DNA of 19,205 nucleotides from Isotricha intestinalis (taxonomy: Eukaryota > Ciliophora > Litostomatea > Vestibuliferida > Isotrichidae), in assembly GCA_023807065.1 (NCBI GenBank), contig JAJJLU010004077.1:1-19205 (forward strand), read 5' to 3'. Numbering within the stretch: the stretch's first letter is position 1; each line of letters opens with the position of its first letter. The notes under the pieces were generated by a model that was not told the origin of the DNA, did not search any database, and was given only the letters and a program-made list of their open reading frames with translations. Below, in pieces: positions 18,214-19,205 of this stretch. The translations under genes and the position numbers were made by a program.

Positions 18214-18936
18214 TTATTTTTCATAAATTTTAATACCAGCGTTTTTTTTCCATTTTATAAAATGATCATATAATTTTCTTTGATTAAAATGATATCCAAC
18301 ATGACATAATATTTTTGTAAAAAAATAGCATTTTAATTTTATAGAATATTCATTAAGTGAATTAATTTTTTTATTTTCTGTATCCCTAAAAAGTTTAATA
18401 CCTTTAATTTTATTTTGTTTAAAAAAATTTTTTCCAGAATCTCTTTCACTTCCTTGAATAGAAGAATTTAATGTTTCAAAATCATTTTTTTCATCATTTA
18501 ATTCTTTCTTATTTTTTTCATTTGAATTTAATTTTACATGTTTTGATTTTAATTTTATTGGAGATTCATTTTCTGTATTTAATGTTGAATATTGAGTTTC
18601 TAAATTAGTATTATTTTCTTTTTCTAAATTTTTTAATTTTTCTTTTTCAGTTTCTTTATTTTTTTTCTCTTTAAAATAATATTTAATATCTAAAATATAT
18701 TTAATCATTGTATTTAATATTAATAATAATAAAAGAAGTTTCCTCAAATTTATTTTGTACTTTTGATTTAATCTAAATATTTCTGAAATAATTATAAGTA
18801 CAATTATAAGTATGTTTATTTTATTTGAGAAAAAACAAAAAATTATTTTTTTGAAAAATGATTTTTTATTTATACTCTCTTTTTCTATTTTTAAATCTTT
18901 TTCAGTGATTTTTTCATCTTTTCGTATTTCCTTCAT
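18214..18936 (-). CDS. Two-helix membrane protein, unknown function
   Basis: I do not recognise this gene. The 240-residue product has a charged Lys/Glu N-terminus (1-25) and two hydrophobic segments at about 31-53 and 65-84, separated by a short basic turn (a helical hairpin). A long Lys/Glu/Asn-rich, probably disordered or coiled region follows (about 90-190), then a more ordered aromatic C-terminus (about 200-240; CHVGYHF, YDHFIKWKK). Both ends would face the same side of the membrane, probably the cytosol. The start is the ATG at 18936, 128 bp from the divergently read Hsp70-like gene, so the two may share a promoter region. There is no signal peptide cleavage pattern. The reading frame is clean for 240 codons in DNA where random frames close about every ten, so the gene is likely real. 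Confidence 0.75.
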   Translation of the reverse strand: MKEIRKDEKITEKDLKIEKESINKKSFFKKIIFCFFSNKINILIIVLIIISEIFRLNQKYKINLRKLLLLLLILNTMIKYILDIKYYFKEKKNKETEKEKLKNLEKENNTNLETQYSTLNTENESPIKLKSKHVKLNSNEKNKKELNDEKNDFETLNSSIQGSERDSGKNFFKQNKIKGIKLFRDTENKKINSLNEYSIKLKCYFFTKILCHVGYHFNQRKLYDHFIKWKKNAGIKIYEK

Positions 18937-19064
18937 AATATTTATTTTTATTAGCTGTTTTATTTTATAATTTTTAATAATTTTATATATTCATATTTAA
19001 TTTCTTTTATGAAATTTATTAATGATAAAATAAAATTGGTAAAATATATGATAATTTTAATATA

Positions 19065-19205
19065 ATGATAGGAATTAATATAGGTTCTCAATCAACAAAA
19101 TTTTCAGCAAGCGAAGAACTACCTAATAAAGAAATATATTTCTGTAAAAGATTTTAAATTAAATATTAATTTAAATGATATATTAGATAGATTTATTCCT
19201 TCAAT
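19065..19205 (+). CDS. 5' end of an Hsp70/Hsp110-like chaperone gene (partial, split frame)
   Basis: ATG 19065 opens MIGINIGSQSTKFSA, matching the phosphate-1 loop at the start of Hsp70-superfamily ATPases; the GSQS form is typical of the Hsp110 branch. The frame closes at a TAA after 30 codons. In the next frame, FKLNINLNDILDRFIPS (about 19153-19203) matches the following 'lNd...R.tPs' segment of the same domain. A short intron or a lesion therefore separates the two. Option one is an intron of about 41 nt using a GC donor at 19110 and an AG at 19149-19150, keeping the LND segment. Option two is GTAAAAG at 19144 to TTAG at 19186, which uses the donor seen elsewhere in this window but removes the LND segment. 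The gene runs off the window. Confidence 0.55.

Noticed and set aside
1..19205. tRNA or rRNA genes, CRISPR arrays, transposon ends
   Set aside because: I looked for GC-richer islands, T-loop-like sequences, regularly spaced direct repeats and transposase motifs. The only regular repeats are the coding 78-bp BspA units. A covariance-model search would be needed to exclude small RNAs.

Overview
The window is nuclear DNA from a very AT-rich microbial eukaryote (protist). By eye it is well over 80% A+T, and higher still between genes. The evidence is protein content rather than a marker gene: a rhomboid intramembrane protease, a calpain carrying MORN repeats, a folate-biopterin (BT1) transporter, a membrane-anchored pepsin-fold protein, RING-H2 and EF-hand/LRR remnants, and tiny GT-AG introns of 29 and 37 nt. 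All eight complete genes end in TAA, and no intact gene needs a reassigned codon, so the standard code fits. The 26-residue BspA/DUF285 repeats are known from trichomonads, Entamoeba and other host-associated or anaerobic protists, but I cannot name the lineage.

Layout: 7-255 (-) is a possible gene remnant. 537-1141 (+) is a small spliced lysine-rich gene. 1142-1948 holds T-rich low-complexity DNA. 1949-2995 (-) is a decayed RING-H2 gene, head to head with the rhomboid gene at 3049-3981 (+). Next on the + strand come a tandem SRPBCC/START-like protein (4104-5063), the calpain-MORN protein (5397-7742), a spliced Asn-rich protein (8010-8901) and the BT1 transporter (9140-10804). 10995-12010 (-) is a decayed leucine-rich-repeat gene with a Lys/Glu-rich tail. 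It lies back to back with 12316-15274 (+), a long decayed gene with an N-terminal family module, an EF-hand-like pair, LRRs and eight BspA-type repeats. A mostly empty 1.2 kb follows, with one doubtful remnant. Then come a catalytically dead aspartyl-protease-like membrane protein (16462-17778, +), a two-helix membrane protein on the minus strand (18214-18936), and the first codons of an Hsp70/Hsp110-like gene running off the end (19065-19205, +).

There is no operon logic; genes are separate short units with about 50-450 bp between them. Several products act at or in membranes (rhomboid, myristoylated calpain, BT1, pseudo-aspartyl protease, two-helix protein). Beyond that I see no pathway joining them. 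The most striking regional feature is the mix of clean genes with at least three clearly decayed members of surface, signalling or ubiquitin-type families. Two of these lie back to back at 11.0-15.3 kb, as expected for large gene families turning over by birth and death.
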